From Phascolarctobacterium sp. (GTDB lineage: Bacteria > Bacillota > Negativicutes > Acidaminococcales > Acidaminococcaceae): a DNA stretch of 64,000 bases. The notes under the pieces were generated by a model that saw only the letters and a program-made list of their open reading frames with translations, was not told the origin of the DNA and did no database searches. The position numbers were made by a program, and so were the translations under genes. Each line of letters starts with the position of its first letter. Positions within the stretch are counted from its first letter, which is position 1. This document shows, piece by piece, positions 35,981 through 44,469 of the stretch. The stretch is from assembly GCA_030531205.1 (NCBI GenBank), contig JAUNOC010000004.1, positions 50,989 to 114,988 of the forward strand, written 5' to 3'.

Positions 35981-36494
35981 TAATAACTTTTCCTGTCATC
36001 ACATTATATTGCAGGTTTGCTTTTTTAGGTTCGCCGTTGTAACTGGCATTCTTAAAGGTTGCCAGTTTTGTTTTCCAGCAATAAGTGGCACTGTCTGCAC
36101 GGATTTCCGTGAACTTATGCTTAAAGAAAATGTTGTTGTACACATAGGCAGTCCGTTCTTTAATGCTGACATAGGTACTGTCACACCGGAAAAGCATTTC
36201 TCCGAACTCCAATTCAATATTGCCCTTGGCGTTCACTTCCTGACTGTAAAGTTTAACCTGTGCCGTATCTGCATTTATTTTCAGTTGTTCCTCGTGGACG
36301 GGCAACTGTACATATACGTGACCGTTCAAGTCATAAATTCCCGTCAGGGGATTAAAATGCCGGACATCACTAGTAATAACAAAATCACCACTGGATTCGG
36401 CTTTGGCCACATCCGCAGGGCTGTAGTTTTTAGATGCCCCCAATGCAGTCAGGGGGATTAAAGTTAGTAATAAAGCAATCAAAATCTTTTTCAT
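35976..36494 (-). CDS. LptA/OstA-like periplasmic protein, paralogue 1
   Basis: A ~172-residue exported protein. I take the ATG giving MKKILIALLLTLIPLTALGA, a clear signal peptide; a start 6 codons upstream (36512) is possible and neither has a good ribosome site. The mature part is a repeated beta-strand fold of the OstA/LptA type (DVRHFNPLTGIYDLNGHVYV, AKGNIELEFGEMLFRCDS, TAYVYNNIFF), which in diderms bridges LPS across the periplasm. It is the only minus-strand gene in the window, inserted between ppsR and dnaG. It is clearly paralogous to the gene at 40682. Confidence 0.78.
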   Translation of the reverse strand: MKKILIALLLTLIPLTALGASKNYSPADVAKAESSGDFVITSDVRHFNPLTGIYDLNGHVYVQLPVHEEQLKINADTAQVKLYSQEVNAKGNIELEFGEMLFRCDSTYVSIKERTAYVYNNIFFKHKFTEIRADSATYCWKTKLATFKNASYNGEPKKANLQYNVMTGKVIK

Positions 36495-36589
36495 AATGAG
36501 TAATTTTAGCATATTTGCAAAAAAATTTCATTAAAAAAAAGGATTTTTCCTAAAATATTAGAATATAACTTACAGAGGAGTATTCTTAT

Positions 36590-38371
36590 ATGGACGCAGA
36601 ATTCAAAAACTTTATAGAGGAAGTACGCAACGCAGCCAATATTGTTGATGTGGTGGGAAGTTATGTACCCCTGCACAAAAAAGGTAACAAACATTGGGCA
36701 TGTTGTCCTTTTCATGGGGAAAAGACACCTTCTTTTTCCGTGGACGAAGGGAAGCAACTTTTTTATTGTTTCGGTTGCCACATTGGCGGGGATGTTTTTA
36801 AGTTTTTGGAGAAGAAAGACGGATTAAATTTTATTGATGCAGTAAAGTTTTTAGCAGAACGGTATAATATTCCCGTACCCCAACGGCAAAAATCCGCTCA
36901 GGATATGGCCTATGAAAAGGAATTTAACAGGGTAACAGAAGTAAATGATTGGGCTGTAAAATATTTTGCTGCCTGCCTCAGACATAACCGGGTAGGTGCC
37001 AAGGCACGGGAATACCTTGCTAACCGTGGCATTACACAAAATATAATTGAAGATTTTGAAATTGGTTTTGCCATTGACAGTTACGAAGAATTTGTTGATG
37101 CTCTTATGACGAAAAACATATCGGTTGAGGAGATGATTTTTGCAGGGCTGGCCCTGCCGGGTAAGATGGCTAAACCTTACGCAAAATTCCGTAACCGCAT
37201 TATGATTCCCATAAAAAATCCCCGTGGTAAAGTAGTTGGTTTTGGCGGCAGGGTGCTGGGCGATGGTGAACCCAAATATTTGAACACGGGTGAAACTAAG
37301 TTTTTTAACAAGCGGTATTTGCTTTTTGGCTTTGATTTGGCACAAAAACCTATGCGAGAAAGCGGCCAGGCAGTGATTGTGGAGGGCTATATGGATGCCA
37401 TCAGTTTGCACGCGGCAGGCCTGCGTAATGTGGTGGCATCAATGGGTACTGCTTTCAGCGAGCAGCAGGCCAATATTCTTAAGCGGAATACACAGGAAAT
37501 TATTTTCTGTTATGACAGCGATAAAGCGGGAAGAAATGCCAGTGTGAGAGCGGTTTCCATTGCACGGAAAACAGGTATTAAGGTCAAAGTGGCAACTGTA
37601 CCCGGAGCGAAAGACCCGGATGAATTTGTCCGCAATCAGGGGTTGGTTGCTTTCAAAAAAGTATTGGCAGAGTCCGTGGACGGACTACGTTTCCAGACGG
37701 AGCAGGTTCTGCAGGGCAAGGACTTTACCCAGGTGGAAGGAAAAATCAAAGTGGTTAAAGAAGTAGTCCCTTTTCTGCTTGAATGTGGCAATGAATTGGA
37801 AGCAACGGAAGAAATCAAATATATTGCCAATAAATTAACTATTAACGAAGCGATTTTATTTGACGAATTGGTTAAGGCGAAGAAACAAAAACGGAGATAT
37901 GCCCCCAACGGAACATCTGAAGAAACTGCTCAACCTGTGCCGGGTATCCCGGAAATCAATAAGGCGGAACGGTTGCTGGTAACTGTCTTGCTGAATGATT
38001 TGCAACTTGTTCCTTTATGTAATGAAAAATTAGGTAATATCGGTTTCAGTTCTGATGCCCTTAAAAATATTTTCCTGAAACTGAATATCTGCTATGACGA
38101 AGGCAGGGAACCAAACAATTTGGAAATGGAATTAAGCGATGAGGAAAGTTCACTTTTTACATCCATGAAACTTGAAAATCTGCCGCCAGGGGATAAAGTC
38201 AGAATTTTAGAAGATTGTATTGTGGAATTAAAAAAATTCCAGTTGGAAAAGACCTACAATGAACACGCAGAATTAGCTGCACAGTATGAAAAAAATGATG
38301 ATGACCGTTTTTTAGATGAGTTAAGAATTTGTCAGGAGGTTAGAAATGACATCCAAAAAATCTGTAAATGA
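36590..38371 (+). CDS. dnaG: DNA primase
   Basis: Synthesises RNA primers for replication. At 593 residues it has the N-terminal CHC2 zinc finger (C39, H42, C60, C63), the catalytic core with the Toprim segment [16 protein letters not shown] and [13 protein letters not shown], and a C-terminal helical DnaB-interaction region. The ATG has a GAGGAG site. It overlaps rpoD by 26 bases, preserving the dnaG-sigA order. Confidence 0.96.
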   Translation: MDAEFKNFIEEVRNAANIVDVVGSYVPLHKKGNKHWACCPFHGEKTPSFSVDEGKQLFYCFGCHIGGDVFKFLEKKDGLNFIDAVKFLAERYNIPVPQRQKSAQDMAYEKEFNRVTEVNDWAVKYFAACLRHNRVGAKAREYLANRGITQNIIEDFEIGFAIDSYEEFVDALMTKNISVEEMIFAGLALPGKMAKPYAKFRNRIMIPIKNPRGKVVGFGGRVLGDGEPKYLNTGETKFFNKRYLLFGFDLAQKPMRESGQAVIVEGYMDAISLHAAGLRNVVASMGTAFSEQQANILKRNTQEIIFCYDSDKAGRNASVRAVSIARKTGIKVKVATVPGAKDPDEFVRNQGLVAFKKVLAESVDGLRFQTEQVLQGKDFTQVEGKIKVVKEVVPFLLECGNELEATEEIKYIANKLTINEAILFDELVKAKKQKRRYAPNGTSEETAQPVPGIPEINKAERLLVTVLLNDLQLVPLCNEKLGNIGFSSDALKNIFLKLNICYDEGREPNNLEMELSDEESSLFTSMKLENLPPGDKVRILEDCIVELKKFQLEKTYNEHAELAAQYEKNDDDRFLDELRICQEVRNDIQKICK

Positions 38372-40343
38372 AAAAAATGTAAAAAATGCAGTTGCTAAGC
38401 CCGTTGCCAAGAAAGCACCGGCTAAGGCCGCCACCAAGAAGGCAACTGCCAAGAAAGTTGCACCTAAGGCAATGCCGAAAAAGGATGCAGTAAAATCAGT
38501 TGCTAAAAAAGCAGTTTCAAAGGAAACACCGAAAAAGGTAAGTTCTAAACCAGTTGCCAAAAAAGTTATGCCTAAGGAAGCAAAGAAAACAGAAGTAAGG
38601 CCGGAGGTCAAGAAGAAGGCAACACCGGCAAAGCCCGTTCCAAAGAAACCGGCGGTTAAGAGCGATGTTCCCAAAACACCTGCTAAAAAAATTAAAAATC
38701 TCAACCATGACGAAAAAATTGTTAGCCATGACAAGCCCAAGGAACTGTCGGATTTTCAAAAAGAACTTGACAATTTAGTCCTTAAGGCCAAGAAAAACAA
38801 CAATGTGCTGACTTACGAAGAAGTTGATGTTCTTGACAGCAATCCTGATATTCTTGATGAAATTCACACATATTTGGAATCCAAGGGTATTGATTTAATT
38901 TCCATGAAGGATACGGACGATGATTTTTTGGGAATGGATTTTAATGATGATGCACTGCTTGCTGACGTACAAGACAGCGATACCCCTTCGGAAGTTGAAC
39001 TTGCTAATATGACTTTGCCGGAGGGCTTGAATGTTAGCGTGGATGACCCGGTCAGAATGTATCTCAAAGAGATTGGCAGGGTACCTCTTCTGGTGGCTGA
39101 AGACGAAGTGCTTTTGGCAAAACGTATGGACAAGGGAAATAAAGCCGCACTAATTTTAAAAAATAATGAATATCGTTTGCGTGGCGATAAATTTGAAACA
39201 AAAGGTAGTAGTGTTGACCTGCTTGAAGATGCAGATAATATGTTGGAAAATGAAACCGCACTTACAGAATTTCGTACTGCAAAATATGTTCAACTTTTGA
39301 TAATGGAAAAAATTGAAGAAGAAGAAACTATTGACCCTATCACATTTGTGGGGATGACCAGCGAACTGACACGTGATGAAAGAATTAGTTTAATTAAAAA
39401 TTTGAAAGAAAAAGGCATTACTATTCCGGGATATGACAAAGTACCTTTCAATGTTAACGAGGAACACAACACTAAAGATATGGTGCATTTAAATATTATT
39501 TTCAAAGAGCTGGAACGTAGGATTACTATTAAGACCATCAAAGATAAAGCGTTAATCCAGAAAATTAAAAAGGATCATGAAACTTACAATAATTTAATGC
39601 AAGACATTATTGAACAAGGACTTAGTGCGGAACATTGTTTAAGTGAAGCTAATCTTCGCTTGGTTGTCAGTATTGCCAAACGTTATGTGGGGCGTGGCAT
39701 GAATTTTCTTGACTTGATTCAGGAAGGTAATTTGGGTTTGATTAAAGCTGTGGAAAAATTTGATTACAGTAAAGGTTTTAAATTCAGTACCTACGCAACA
39801 TGGTGGATTCGTCAGGCAATCACACGTGCCATTGCTGACCAAGCACGCACTATCCGTATTCCTGTACATATGGTGGAAACAATCAATAAATTAGTTCGTA
39901 TCCAACGTCAAATGTTGCAAGAACTTGGCAGGGAAGCAAGACCGGAAGAATTAGCAGTGGAAATGGATATGAGTGTTGAACGGGTTACGGAAATTATGAA
40001 AATTGCTCAGGAACCAATTTCTTTGGAAACACCAATTGGTGAAGAAGAGGATAGTCATTTGGGTGACTTTATTGAAGATCATGATGTTATGGCCCCCATT
40101 GATGCTGCATCCCAAACCCTTTTGCGTGAACAGTTGGATGAAGTGTTATCCACATTAACTCCAAGAGAACAACATGTATTAGAATTACGTTTTGGACTTA
40201 TTGATGGTAGGGGCCGGACTTTAGAGGAAGTAGGAGCTTTTTTTAAGGTTACCCGTGAACGTATCCGTCAAATTGAAGCAAAGGCATTAAGAAAATTACG
40301 TCATCCTTCCCGTTCAAAAAAACTTAAAGATTTCTTAGATTAA
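38346..40343 (+). CDS. rpoD: RNA polymerase primary sigma factor (SigA/RpoD) with Lys/Ala-rich N-terminal tail
   Basis: The housekeeping sigma factor, 665 residues, considerably longer than the ~370 of Bacillus SigA. Residues 1-~118 are a histone-H1-like tail of repeated [14 protein letters not shown]-type units. Region 1.1 follows (~130-200), region 1.2 at about 233-265 ([17 protein letters not shown]), then a ~165-residue charged insertion (266-430), then regions 2-4: [35 protein letters not shown], region 3 and the HTH with [19 protein letters not shown]. The overlap with dnaG gives translational coupling. Start: ATG at 38346 with an AGGAGG site. Confidence 0.95.
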   Translation: MTSKKSVNEKNVKNAVAKPVAKKAPAKAATKKATAKKVAPKAMPKKDAVKSVAKKAVSKETPKKVSSKPVAKKVMPKEAKKTEVRPEVKKKATPAKPVPKKPAVKSDVPKTPAKKIKNLNHDEKIVSHDKPKELSDFQKELDNLVLKAKKNNNVLTYEEVDVLDSNPDILDEIHTYLESKGIDLISMKDTDDDFLGMDFNDDALLADVQDSDTPSEVELANMTLPEGLNVSVDDPVRMYLKEIGRVPLLVAEDEVLLAKRMDKGNKAALILKNNEYRLRGDKFETKGSSVDLLEDADNMLENETALTEFRTAKYVQLLIMEKIEEEETIDPITFVGMTSELTRDERISLIKNLKEKGITIPGYDKVPFNVNEEHNTKDMVHLNIIFKELERRITIKTIKDKALIQKIKKDHETYNNLMQDIIEQGLSAEHCLSEANLRLVVSIAKRYVGRGMNFLDLIQEGNLGLIKAVEKFDYSKGFKFSTYATWWIRQAITRAIADQARTIRIPVHMVETINKLVRIQRQMLQELGREARPEELAVEMDMSVERVTEIMKIAQEPISLETPIGEEEDSHLGDFIEDHDVMAPIDAASQTLLREQLDEVLSTLTPREQHVLELRFGLIDGRGRTLEEVGAFFKVTRERIRQIEAKALRKLRHPSRSKKLKDFLD

Positions 40344-40345
40344 AC

Positions 40346-40374
40346 TTGACATATTTATTACAAAACTATAAAAT
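40346..40374 (+). promoter_or_regulatory. Promoter of the tRNA cluster
   Basis: TTGACA at 40346-40351 and TAAAAT at 40369-40374, spacer 17 bp, just after the rpoD stop and 19 bases before the first tRNA. Confidence 0.7.
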
Positions 40375-40392
40375 ATTCTTTGTCTTTTATGG

Positions 40393-40469
40393 GGGCCTAT
40401 AGCTCAGTTGGTTAGAGCCGCCGGCTCATAACCGGCTGGTCGTAGGTTCGAGTCCTACTGGGCCCACCA
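40393..40469 (+). tRNA. tRNA-Met (CAT), elongator type
   Basis: A 77-nt cloverleaf starting GGGCCTA and ending TGGGCCCACCA with encoded CCA. The anticodon loop CTCATAA gives CAT. The first acceptor pair is G-C, so it is not the initiator. A lysidine-modified tRNA-Ile2 is the alternative. Confidence 0.9.
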
Positions 40470-40498
40470 ATTTTGTAGGTCGTTGACCCTATGTTTGT

Positions 40499-40575
40499 CG
40501 GGGTGTAGCTCAGTTTGGTAGAGCACCTGCCTTGGGAGCAGGGGGTCGCAGGTTCAAATCCTGTCGCTCCGACCA
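40499..40575 (+). tRNA. tRNA-Pro (TGG)
   Basis: A 77-nt cloverleaf, CGGGGTG acceptor strand pairing with CGCTCCG, loop CTTGGGA with anticodon TGG, T-arm GGTTCAAATCC, encoded CCA. Confidence 0.93.
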
Positions 40576-40585
40576 ATAATTTTAT

Positions 40586-40659
40586 GCGGGCGTAGTTTAG
40601 TGGTAAAACTCCAGCCTTCCAAGCTGATGTTGTGGGTTCGATTCCCATCGCCCGCTCCA
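40586..40659 (+). tRNA. tRNA-Gly (TCC)
   Basis: A 74-nt cloverleaf, GCGGGCG with CGCCCGC in the acceptor, anticodon loop CTTCCAA (TCC), T-arm GGTTCGATTCC, encoded CCA. Confidence 0.93.
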
Positions 40660-40681
40660 TTTATTTTTTGAGGAGAAAGAA

Positions 40682-41185
40682 ATGGTTTTGAAAAAATTAT
40701 TTCTGTTAGCATTGTTGATATTGCCTACATTTTCAGCTTTTGCCGATGCCCCAGCAGGGCAATTGGAAGCGGAAAAACAGGGTAAGTTTGCTGTTAAAAG
40801 CGACCATCGTTCTTTTAATCCTTTTAATCTGAGTTATACATTAAAAGGAAATGTTGAAGCAAAATTTCCCAATCGTCATGGCTTTGTAGTTATCCGTGCG
40901 GACAAGGCAGTGGCAAAATTTATCAGTCAGAAAATTGTTGCTACAGGTAATGTTGAACTAAATTTTAAAGACATTACACTGCGTTGTGACAGAAGCATCA
41001 TCCAAAACAAGGAAAAGAAAGCATATCTTTATGATAATGTCTATTTCAAAACAGATGTGGACACCATTACCAGCAAGGAATGTCGGTTGGATTACCGCCA
41101 AATGATAGCCAATTTTGTGGAAGCATCCAGAAACGGACAAGCTGTACAGGGCAATATAGTTTATGAAGTAGTAAAAAATAACTAA
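40682..41185 (+). CDS. LptA/OstA-like periplasmic protein, paralogue 2
   Basis: A 167-residue exported protein with a signal peptide (MVLKKLFLLALLILPTFSAF, cleavage near AFA). The mature part has the OstA/LptA strand pattern (DHRSFNPFNLSYTLKGNVEA, VATGNVELNFKDITLRCDRS, KAYLYDNVYFKTDVDTI). It aligns along its length with the minus-strand gene at 35976. It has a good GAGGAG site and lies inside the tRNA cluster, so it may be cotranscribed with the tRNAs. A role in LPS or lipid transport across the periplasm is inferred from the fold. Confidence 0.78.
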   Translation: MVLKKLFLLALLILPTFSAFADAPAGQLEAEKQGKFAVKSDHRSFNPFNLSYTLKGNVEAKFPNRHGFVVIRADKAVAKFISQKIVATGNVELNFKDITLRCDRSIIQNKEKKAYLYDNVYFKTDVDTITSKECRLDYRQMIANFVEASRNGQAVQGNIVYEVVKNN

Positions 41186-41188
41186 ACC

Positions 41189-41214
41189 ATTTCCTGCGTA
41201 AGCAGGAAATTTTT
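41189..41214 (+). terminator. Terminator of the lptA-like gene
   Basis: A 9-bp stem ATTTCCTGC/GCAGGAAAT with a GTAA loop and TTTT, ending 2 bases before the tRNA-Arg gene. Confidence 0.7.
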
Positions 41215-41216
41215 AC

Positions 41217-41293
41217 GGTCCAGTAGCTCAGCTGGACAGAGCAACGGCCTTCTAAGCCGTGGGTCGTGAGTTCGAATCTCGCCTGGATCACCA
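41217..41293 (+). tRNA. tRNA-Arg (TCT)
   Basis: A 77-nt cloverleaf, GGTCCAG acceptor strand pairing with CTGGATC (one G-T), anticodon loop CTTCTAA (TCT), T-arm AGTTCGAATCT, encoded CCA. Confidence 0.93.
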
Positions 41294-41329
41294 AAAAAAA
41301 TCCCCGTGACTTTGTCTCGGGGATTTTTT
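41294..41329 (+). terminator. Terminator after tRNA-Arg
   Basis: AAATCCCCG paired with CGGGGATTT across an 11-nt loop, followed by a T-run. Confidence 0.85.
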
Positions 41330-41352
41330 ACTTTTACTCTTATAATTCTTAA

Positions 41353-41382
41353 TTGTTTGTCACAGCAAATTTATGTTATAAT
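41353..41382 (+). promoter_or_regulatory. Promoter of the M16C peptidase gene
   Basis: TTGTTT at 41353-41358 and TATAAT at 41377-41382, spacer 18 bp, about 80 bases before the ATG. Confidence 0.5.
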
Positions 41383-41464
41383 AATGAACTAAATAGAAAA
41401 GACATTTTGTCATAATTTTGACACAGTTTTCAAATATCATAAAAATGGAAAGGAAGTAACTTAT

Positions 41465-44386
41465 ATGGAAATTGGAAAAGTTTATCATGGTTTTTTAGTA
41501 AAAGAAAAAACTTATGTGGAAGAGGTTCACTCTGAGTGTTATTTAATGGAACATTCCAAGAGCGGTGCCCGGGTTTTGTACTTACAAAATTCAGATGACA
41601 ATAAAGTTTTTTCCATTGGTTTCCGCACTCCCTCCCGTGATGATACAGGTGTTGCCCATATTCTTGAACACAGCAGTTTATGCGGCTCCCGCAAATATCA
41701 TTTGAAGGAACCTTTTATTGAACTGGCTAAGGGTTCTTTGAATACTTTCCTTAATGCCATGACTTATCCGGATAAAACGATTTATCCTGTGGCGAGCCGG
41801 AATGACAAGGATTTTGCAAATTTAATGGATGTCTATTTGGATGCTGTTTTCTATCCTTTAATATATGATAATCCTTATACCTTGCGGCAGGAGGGGTGGC
41901 ATTATGAAATCAACAGCAAGGATGCTCCTCTGCAATACAACGGAGTGGTTTATAACGAAATGAAAGGTGTATATTCCAGCCCTGATGCTTATTTGGAGCG
42001 TGAGGCCATGCTGGCTCTCTTCCCGGATTCTTCCTACCGTTTTGAATCTGGCGGTTATCCTGAGGCCATTCCCACCCTTACTGAGGAAATGTTTTTGGAT
42101 TTTCATAAGACCTTATACAGCCCGGAAAATTCGTATATCTATCTTTATGGTGATATGGATATTGATGCCACTTTGCAACATATTTCGGAAGAGTATTTGA
42201 ATAATTTTGAAAAGACGGGGAAGGTGGATTCCAAAATTACTTTGCAGGCACCTTTTGCCAAAACAAAAGAGATTGAGGCCTTTTATCCTGTGGATGAGGG
42301 CAGTGATACCAGGGCCAAGACCTATCATGAGTTATCCATTGTAACCGGGCAGAGGGTACAGGATAATTTGACCTGTTCCGCCCTGCGTCTGTTAGAAACT
42401 GTTCTTTTGGGCAATGAATCGGGACCTCTTCGTCGGGCTTTAATTGACGCTAAGGTGGGGCAGTTTGTTAGCGGTTCTTTTGTTTCAAGTTTGTTACAGC
42501 CAATTTTCAGTATAAAAGTTTCCGGTTCGGAAAAGGAGCAAAAGGATAAATTTCTTTCCGTTGTTTATCGGGAACTGCAACGGCTGACGGTAGAAGGCAT
42601 TGATAAGGAATTGCTGGAGGCCGCTTTGAACGCTATGGATTTCCGTTTGCGGGAGGCAGATTTTGGCAATTATCCTAAGGGATTGATTTATGGTCTGAAT
42701 GTAATGGAAACCTGGATTTATGACGGTAATCCTATTGATTCTTTGCAGTACAAGAAAAAGATGCAGACCCTGCGCGAGGGGTTGAAAACCAATTATTTTG
42801 AGAGCTTGATTGAGCAATATTTGTTAGATAATACTCACAAAGTTTTGGTAACTTTAATGCCAAAACCGGGCAAGCAGGCAGAAGATGTGCGGAAGGAAAC
42901 TATTAAACTGGCGGCCATCAAAAAGGCAATGGACGGGGAAACTTTAGAATCATTTGTTGAGCAATGTAAAGAACTGCACCACCGTCAGAGCGAGGAGGAC
43001 AGACCGGAGAATTTGGCAGCCATTCCTATTTTACATCGGGAAGATATCCGTAAAGAAATTGATGATTTGCCAATGGAAACTGAACATTACAAGGAAAATA
43101 CTTTGGCGTATGTACCTTTGCAGACCAATGGAATTACCTATTTGGACTGGTGTTTTGATATTACAGGGATTGAAGAAAAATATTTGCCCTACATAACTTT
43201 GTTCACGGATGTCTTTGCCAAATTTGATACAGAAAAGTATTCCTATAAGGATTTGGCTGTATTAGAAGGCAAATATACCGGCGGTATGGGGTTAGGGTTT
43301 AATTGTCTTTCCAAATATGAAGATGTGGATAACTACAGTATTAAGGTATCTTTGAAGGCCAAGGTATTGCAGGAAAACGAAGCTAAACTTTATGATTTGC
43401 TGGAACAGATTGTTCACAAAACTAAATATACTGATGTAAATCGTCTGCGTGAGATTGTGGAAGAAATCAAAACCGATATGGATGACAGTTTCTTCAGCAA
43501 CGGTATGAACATTGCTTTGCACCGGCTGCAAAGTTATATTTCTGCAGCAGCCCGGGTGAACGAATATCATGAGTTTAACTACATTTTGTTTATCAAAGAT
43601 TTGTATGCCAACTTTGATAAGCGGGGTGAGGAAACTCTGAAAATTTTGCAGTATATTGCCAAACAATGTTATAACCGTAATGGTACGCTTTTAGTTTATG
43701 CTTGCGACAGGGAAAATCAAATTACTGTAAAAGAGAATGCTGTAAATTTTCTCAATACTATGAATGAGAGTGAGTGGACAAACAAACCGCCGCAAAAAAT
43801 TTCTGTTACTAAAACTAATGAGGCCATTACCACTCCGGGAAAGGTACAATATGTGATTGCAGGGGGTAATTTTCTAAAGCATGGCTTTAAGTTCACTGGG
43901 GCAATGCTTGTTTTGACCACTATTTTGTCTTACGAATATTTATGGACGAAGATTAGGGTTCAGGGTGGTGCCTACGGTTCTTCTGTACAATTCATCCCCA
44001 ACGGATTTTTGGCTTTTTCTTCTTACCGCGACCCGCAGTTGGCCCAATCACTTTCCGCATATAAGGAAATACCAAATTGGTTAAGAAACAAAAAATTCTC
44101 TGCCAGGGAGATGGATAAATATGTTATCGGTACCATCAGTCACATGGACAAGCCCTTGACCAATGCCATGAAAGTGTCCAAAGCAGTGCTGAAACTTGTA
44201 AAAGGAATTACAGATTTGGATTGGCAAAAGGAAAGGGATGAAGTGTTGCAAGTTACAGAGAAGGATTTACATAAGTTGGCGGATGTGGTGGAAACTACTT
44301 TGAAAGACAATCTTGTTTGTGTGGTGGGAGGAAAGGAGGCAATAGAACAAAACAAGAGTATCTTCAATGAGATTATAAATATATGA
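41465..44386 (+). CDS. M16C family zinc metalloprotease (presequence-protease / insulinase type)
   Basis: A 973-residue protein with two homologous M16 halves joined by the M16C-associated linker. The inverted zinc motif HILEH is at residues 65-69, with the downstream Glu ligand in the VVYNEMKGVYSSPD region (about 161-174), and SLNTFLNAMTYPDKTIYP is a typical M16C stretch. The absence of a signal peptide indicates a cytoplasmic enzyme that degrades peptides in a closed chamber. An AAGGAAG site precedes the ATG. The gap of about 80 bases to the next gene has no evident terminator. Confidence 0.94.
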   Translation: MEIGKVYHGFLVKEKTYVEEVHSECYLMEHSKSGARVLYLQNSDDNKVFSIGFRTPSRDDTGVAHILEHSSLCGSRKYHLKEPFIELAKGSLNTFLNAMTYPDKTIYPVASRNDKDFANLMDVYLDAVFYPLIYDNPYTLRQEGWHYEINSKDAPLQYNGVVYNEMKGVYSSPDAYLEREAMLALFPDSSYRFESGGYPEAIPTLTEEMFLDFHKTLYSPENSYIYLYGDMDIDATLQHISEEYLNNFEKTGKVDSKITLQAPFAKTKEIEAFYPVDEGSDTRAKTYHELSIVTGQRVQDNLTCSALRLLETVLLGNESGPLRRALIDAKVGQFVSGSFVSSLLQPIFSIKVSGSEKEQKDKFLSVVYRELQRLTVEGIDKELLEAALNAMDFRLREADFGNYPKGLIYGLNVMETWIYDGNPIDSLQYKKKMQTLREGLKTNYFESLIEQYLLDNTHKVLVTLMPKPGKQAEDVRKETIKLAAIKKAMDGETLESFVEQCKELHHRQSEEDRPENLAAIPILHREDIRKEIDDLPMETEHYKENTLAYVPLQTNGITYLDWCFDITGIEEKYLPYITLFTDVFAKFDTEKYSYKDLAVLEGKYTGGMGLGFNCLSKYEDVDNYSIKVSLKAKVLQENEAKLYDLLEQIVHKTKYTDVNRLREIVEEIKTDMDDSFFSNGMNIALHRLQSYISAAARVNEYHEFNYILFIKDLYANFDKRGEETLKILQYIAKQCYNRNGTLLVYACDRENQITVKENAVNFLNTMNESEWTNKPPQKISVTKTNEAITTPGKVQYVIAGGNFLKHGFKFTGAMLVLTTILSYEYLWTKIRVQGGAYGSSVQFIPNGFLAFSSYRDPQLAQSLSAYKEIPNWLRNKKFSAREMDKYVIGTISHMDKPLTNAMKVSKAVLKLVKGITDLDWQKERDEVLQVTEKDLHKLADVVETTLKDNLVCVVGGKEAIEQNKSIFNEIINI

Positions 44387-44469
44387 TTTATTTTTCTTTT
44401 CTTTTCTTATCTTTTTTGCTAAAATAAAGGTGTCTACAAGTTTTACCTAACGAATATAAGGAGGTTTAT

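Noticed and set aside
36009..36461. 150-residue + strand frame opposite the LptA-like gene
   Set aside because: The minus-strand frame has a signal peptide, OstA pattern and a paralogue; the plus frame has none of these.
38321..38740. 139-residue minus-strand frame of Phe/Leu/Ala-rich repeats opposite the sigma factor tail
   Set aside because: It is the antisense of the AAK-rich codons of SigA and looks like a membrane protein only because Lys codons read as Phe/Leu on the other strand.
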